From contig JAWKTB010000001.1 of assembly GCA_041402005.1 (NCBI GenBank), positions 537,490-601,489 of the forward strand: a stretch of DNA of 64,000 nt. The letters are read 5' to 3'. Source of the DNA: JAJRXR01 sp041402005. Lineage in GTDB: Bacteria; Planctomycetota; Phycisphaerae; Phycisphaerales; UBA1924. The notes below the pieces were generated by a model, which saw only the letters and a program-made list of their open reading frames with translations, had not been told where the DNA came from and did not search any database. This document shows, one piece after another, positions 61,761-64,000 of this stretch; the first letter of the stretch is position 1; the number at the start of each line of letters is the position of its first letter. The translations under genes and the position numbers were made by a program.

Positions 61761-63247
61761 GGGCGCCTGGCGTGCCCGCCTACGCCGACGCCCTGAACGC
61801 CTACAAGGCCGGCGATTACCGGCGCGCCATGACCCTCGTCGACGCCCTCCGCGCCGCCGCCCCTCGTGACCTCCGCGTCCGCTCGCTTCACGCCATGCTC
61901 CTCGCCCGCGCCTCGCGCCTCGACGACGCCGAGCGCGAGCTGACCGCGGTCATCGACGATTGTCCCGACGAGAAGACCGCCTTCGGCGTCCGCCACCAGC
62001 TCGCCCTCGTCCACCTCCAGCAACGCCGCATCGACGACGCCCTCACCCAGATCGACCTCGCCCTCCAGACCCAGCCCTTGAGCCCCGTCCTCATCGCCGC
62101 CAAGGCGGACATCCTCGCGACCGCTGGGCGCACGGACGACGCCGCCACCCTCGTCGAGCGCGCCATTGCGAAGGTCCCGCCGAACCTCCCCCTGGCGATT
62201 CTGCACGCCCGCTTCGCCGCCCGTGCCGGACGACCCGACGACGGTCTTGAACCCCTGCAAACGCTCACCGCGGCCGCGCCCCCCTCGATGGAGACCATGC
62301 GCGCCCTCCGTCAGCTCGCCGAGCTCTACGAGCGACTCGACCGCTACGACGTCGCCTTCGACGCCCTCGCCCGCGCCGGCGCGATGAGCCCCGTCCGCTA
62401 CGACGCCCGCTCGGCCGAGGCGCTCGTCGACCGCCTCCTCGACGTCTGGACCACCGACGCCATCCGCGCCGCCCCGCGTGCTGGCATTGACACCGACGCC
62501 CCCGTCCTCATCGTCGGCATGCCCCGCTCGGGCACGAGCCTCACCGAGCAGATCCTCGCCAGCCACCCGCACGTCGCGGCAGTGGGGGAGTCCGACACCC
62601 TCTCCGAGGCCGCCGCCCTCCATCTCGGCGCCGCCGACTCACTCTGGCGCGCCAAGCCGATGGCCCCCGACAAGCTCACCCCCGAAGCCGTCCGCGCCGC
62701 CGCGGAGCATTACAAAGCCGCCGTCCTCGACCCGGTCGCCCCCGCCGCCCGCGTCACCGACAAGCACCCCATGAACTTCTGGCGTCTGGGCCTCGTCCCG
62801 CTCCTCTTCCCAAACGCCCGCGTCATCCACTGCGTCCGCGACCCGCGCGACACCTGCCTCTCCTGCTGGGCCCAGCACTTCGTCACCGACCACCCCTGGG
62901 CCAACCGCCTCGAGGATCTCGCCCACTTCTACCGCCAGTACCACCGCCTGACGGCCCACTGGGAGCGCGTCCTCACGGCCCTCGCCGTCTCCCATACCCG
63001 CGCCGTCTACGAGGACACCGTCGCCAACCAAGAGACCGAAACCCGCCGCCTGATCGACTTCCTCGGCCTCGACTGGGACGACGCCTGCCTCCGCTTCCAC
63101 GAGTCGGACCGCGTCGTCTACACCCACTCGAACGAGCAGGTCCGCAGGCCCATGTACACGTCCAGCGTCGGGCGCTGGCGTCACTACGCCGCCCACCTCG
63201 AGCCCCTCACCAACGCACTCGCCGACCTCGTCCCACCTGCCGCCTGA
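61757..63247 (+). CDS. TPR-sulfotransferase, paralogue 4
   Basis: 496 residues. GTG start at 61757 overlaps the previous stop; GTG at 61772 (start MPAYADALNAYKAGD) is an alternative. TPR region (RIDDALTQIDLALQTQPLSPVLIAAKADILATAGRTDDAATLVERAI), then VGMPRSGTSLTEQILASHP and HCVRDPRDTCLSCWAQHF. Closest to paralogue 3 in the sulfotransferase domain by eye; probably a tandem duplicate. Confidence 0.88.
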   Translation: MRAPGVPAYADALNAYKAGDYRRAMTLVDALRAAAPRDLRVRSLHAMLLARASRLDDAERELTAVIDDCPDEKTAFGVRHQLALVHLQQRRIDDALTQIDLALQTQPLSPVLIAAKADILATAGRTDDAATLVERAIAKVPPNLPLAILHARFAARAGRPDDGLEPLQTLTAAAPPSMETMRALRQLAELYERLDRYDVAFDALARAGAMSPVRYDARSAEALVDRLLDVWTTDAIRAAPRAGIDTDAPVLIVGMPRSGTSLTEQILASHPHVAAVGESDTLSEAAALHLGAADSLWRAKPMAPDKLTPEAVRAAAEHYKAAVLDPVAPAARVTDKHPMNFWRLGLVPLLFPNARVIHCVRDPRDTCLSCWAQHFVTDHPWANRLEDLAHFYRQYHRLTAHWERVLTALAVSHTRAVYEDTVANQETETRRLIDFLGLDWDDACLRFHESDRVVYTHSNEQVRRPMYTSSVGRWRHYAAHLEPLTNALADLVPPAA

Positions 63248-63272
63248 TGCCCGATCCCTGATGCCCGATGCC
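63245..63272. repeat. Short tandem motif (GATGCCCGAT)
   Basis: GATGCCCGAT occurs twice and GATGCC three times just after the last sulfotransferase stop. It resembles the array at 30414-30442. Confidence 0.45.
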
Positions 63273-63279
63273 TGGACAC

Positions 63280-64000
63280 CTACGGACACCCACCCCCGAA
63301 CGCCGTCAAGAACGCGATCACATCAGAGAAGTCCCACTGCCCGAACGGCGCCACCAGGTCCGCCTCGTCCGACATCGTCCCGAACGCCGTCAGGAACGCG
63401 ATCACATCCGAGAAGTCGAGCGTGCCGTAGGGCTCGTCCAGGTCCGCCTCGTTGCACCCGGGCGACGCGATGAAGTACTCGCTCGCCCCCATGTCGACGA
63501 TCGGCGCCGTCCCTGAGCCCATGTCCACCGTCGCCGGATCGTCGACGAACCGCTCGCCCCCCAACAGATCCGCGTACGCCGCCTCGCTCTCATCGAGGTC
63601 CTTGTCGAGATCAAGGAAGTCCGTCGGCGCCGACGCGTTCTCGCCTCGGTCGATCCCGGGAGACCCCGCCGCCAGGCGGTAGAACTGCACCGCCCCAGCG
63701 TCCGTCTCGAACACCGGGTTGAGGTTGATGTTCCCGATCCCCGGGTACGAGCCCCCGATCAGCGAGTACCGCGCCGTCGCGCTGCCCCCGGTCAGGTTCG
63801 TAATGTTCTGCGTCTGCCCCCAGATGATCGAGTTCGCGATCGTGCACGACGCCTGGAAGTTGCAACCCCCGGGCGCGATGTTCGCCGTGTTCCCGGTCAG
63901 CGTAATGTTCGTGTACGAGGGCGACGCCCCGACCTCGTTGGCCACGCCCCCGCCGAACGCGGCGTGATTCTGCGCGATCACGCACCCGCCGACGATCGGC
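63280..64000 (-). CDS. Beta-helix (choice-of-anchor) protein with GC-type dockerin, C-terminal part
   Basis: Open to the window edge, so the N-terminus is missing; at least 240 residues visible. Right-handed beta-helix-like repeats (NITLTGNTANIAPGGC; NSIIWGQTQNITNLTGG; YSLIGGSYPGIGNINLNPVF), a 'PGIDRGENASAPTDFLDLD' turn common in exported choice-of-anchor proteins, DMGASEYF, then two dockerin-like repeats (LDFSDVIAFLTAFGTM and WDFSDVIAFLTAFGGGCP). Exported, probably surface-attached; binds an unknown ligand. Confidence 0.8.
   Translation of the reverse strand, partial: PIVGGCVIAQNHAAFGGGVANEVGASPSYTNITLTGNTANIAPGGCNFQASCTIANSIIWGQTQNITNLTGGSATARYSLIGGSYPGIGNINLNPVFETDAGAVQFYRLAAGSPGIDRGENASAPTDFLDLDKDLDESEAAYADLLGGERFVDDPATVDMGSGTAPIVDMGASEYFIASPGCNEADLDEPYGTLDFSDVIAFLTAFGTMSDEADLVAPFGQWDFSDVIAFLTAFGGGCP

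Overview
The window is a GC-rich (roughly two-thirds G+C) bacterial chromosome segment from a planctomycete, most likely class Phycisphaerae. The pointers are exported proteins ending in a proline-glycine motif, a hydrophobic helix and an Arg cluster (PEP-CTERM type), three proteins with C-terminal 'GC-type dockerin' repeats (LDFSDVxAFLxAF), a Minf_1886-family protein, and the PVC-superphylum small basic protein. There are no rRNA or tRNA genes, CRISPR arrays, transposases or phage genes, so this looks like ordinary chromosome with local gene duplication and many small palindromic repeats.

Layout. 1-10 kb: the end of a CcsA-type cytochrome c assembly gene, an AhpD-like protein, a small S26 peptidase homologue, mpg, an AI-2E-type permease, ffh and polX. 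10-20 kb: a small HTH gene with a palindromic operator, a DUF971-recG operon divergent from pyrF, a PEP-CTERM protein, a frame-disrupted nuoI, the PVC small basic protein, an aminotransferase, an outer-membrane barrel protein and a hydrolase. 20-31 kb: a LOG-family protein, an esterase, a class IV aminotransferase, a sulfotransferase, a PEP-CTERM protein, then the minus-strand operon thrS - EF-hand hydrolase - HEAT-like membrane protein, and nrdR. 31-46 kb: two tandem pairs of paralogous proteins of unknown function, CoA-transferase subunits A and B separated by 8 kb of exported-protein genes, CtlX and a dipeptidase. 46-54 kb: an M48 protease, UbiE/MenG, a B12-domain-like protein, an ECF sigma/anti-sigma pair and a frame-disrupted exported protein. 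54-64 kb: typA and four TPR-sulfotransferase paralogues interleaved with rplU and a one-domain asparaginase, ending in a truncated dockerin protein.

The most interesting element is upstream of thrS on the minus strand. It is a complete leader-peptide attenuator: a 17-codon ORF (MSGLSTTETTTTTTPRG, 8 Thr), a stop codon, competing pairings, and an intrinsic terminator with a TCTTTT tract. Leader-peptide attenuation of thrS is not something I know to be described for planctomycetes. The leader start codon sits 6 nt after a TATCAT box. The same arrangement (TANNNT box, 5-9 nt, start codon) precedes about 19 genes here and suggests widespread leaderless mRNAs, whereas most exported-protein genes have clear Shine-Dalgarno sites.

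Other notable points: a REP-like palindrome with a pyrimidine-rich tail occurs four times in one orientation, twice in frame inside proteins; other palindromes also lie in frame inside genes; and two genes (nuoI and an exported protein) are broken by 1-nt losses next to short G/C runs, which may be assembly errors.
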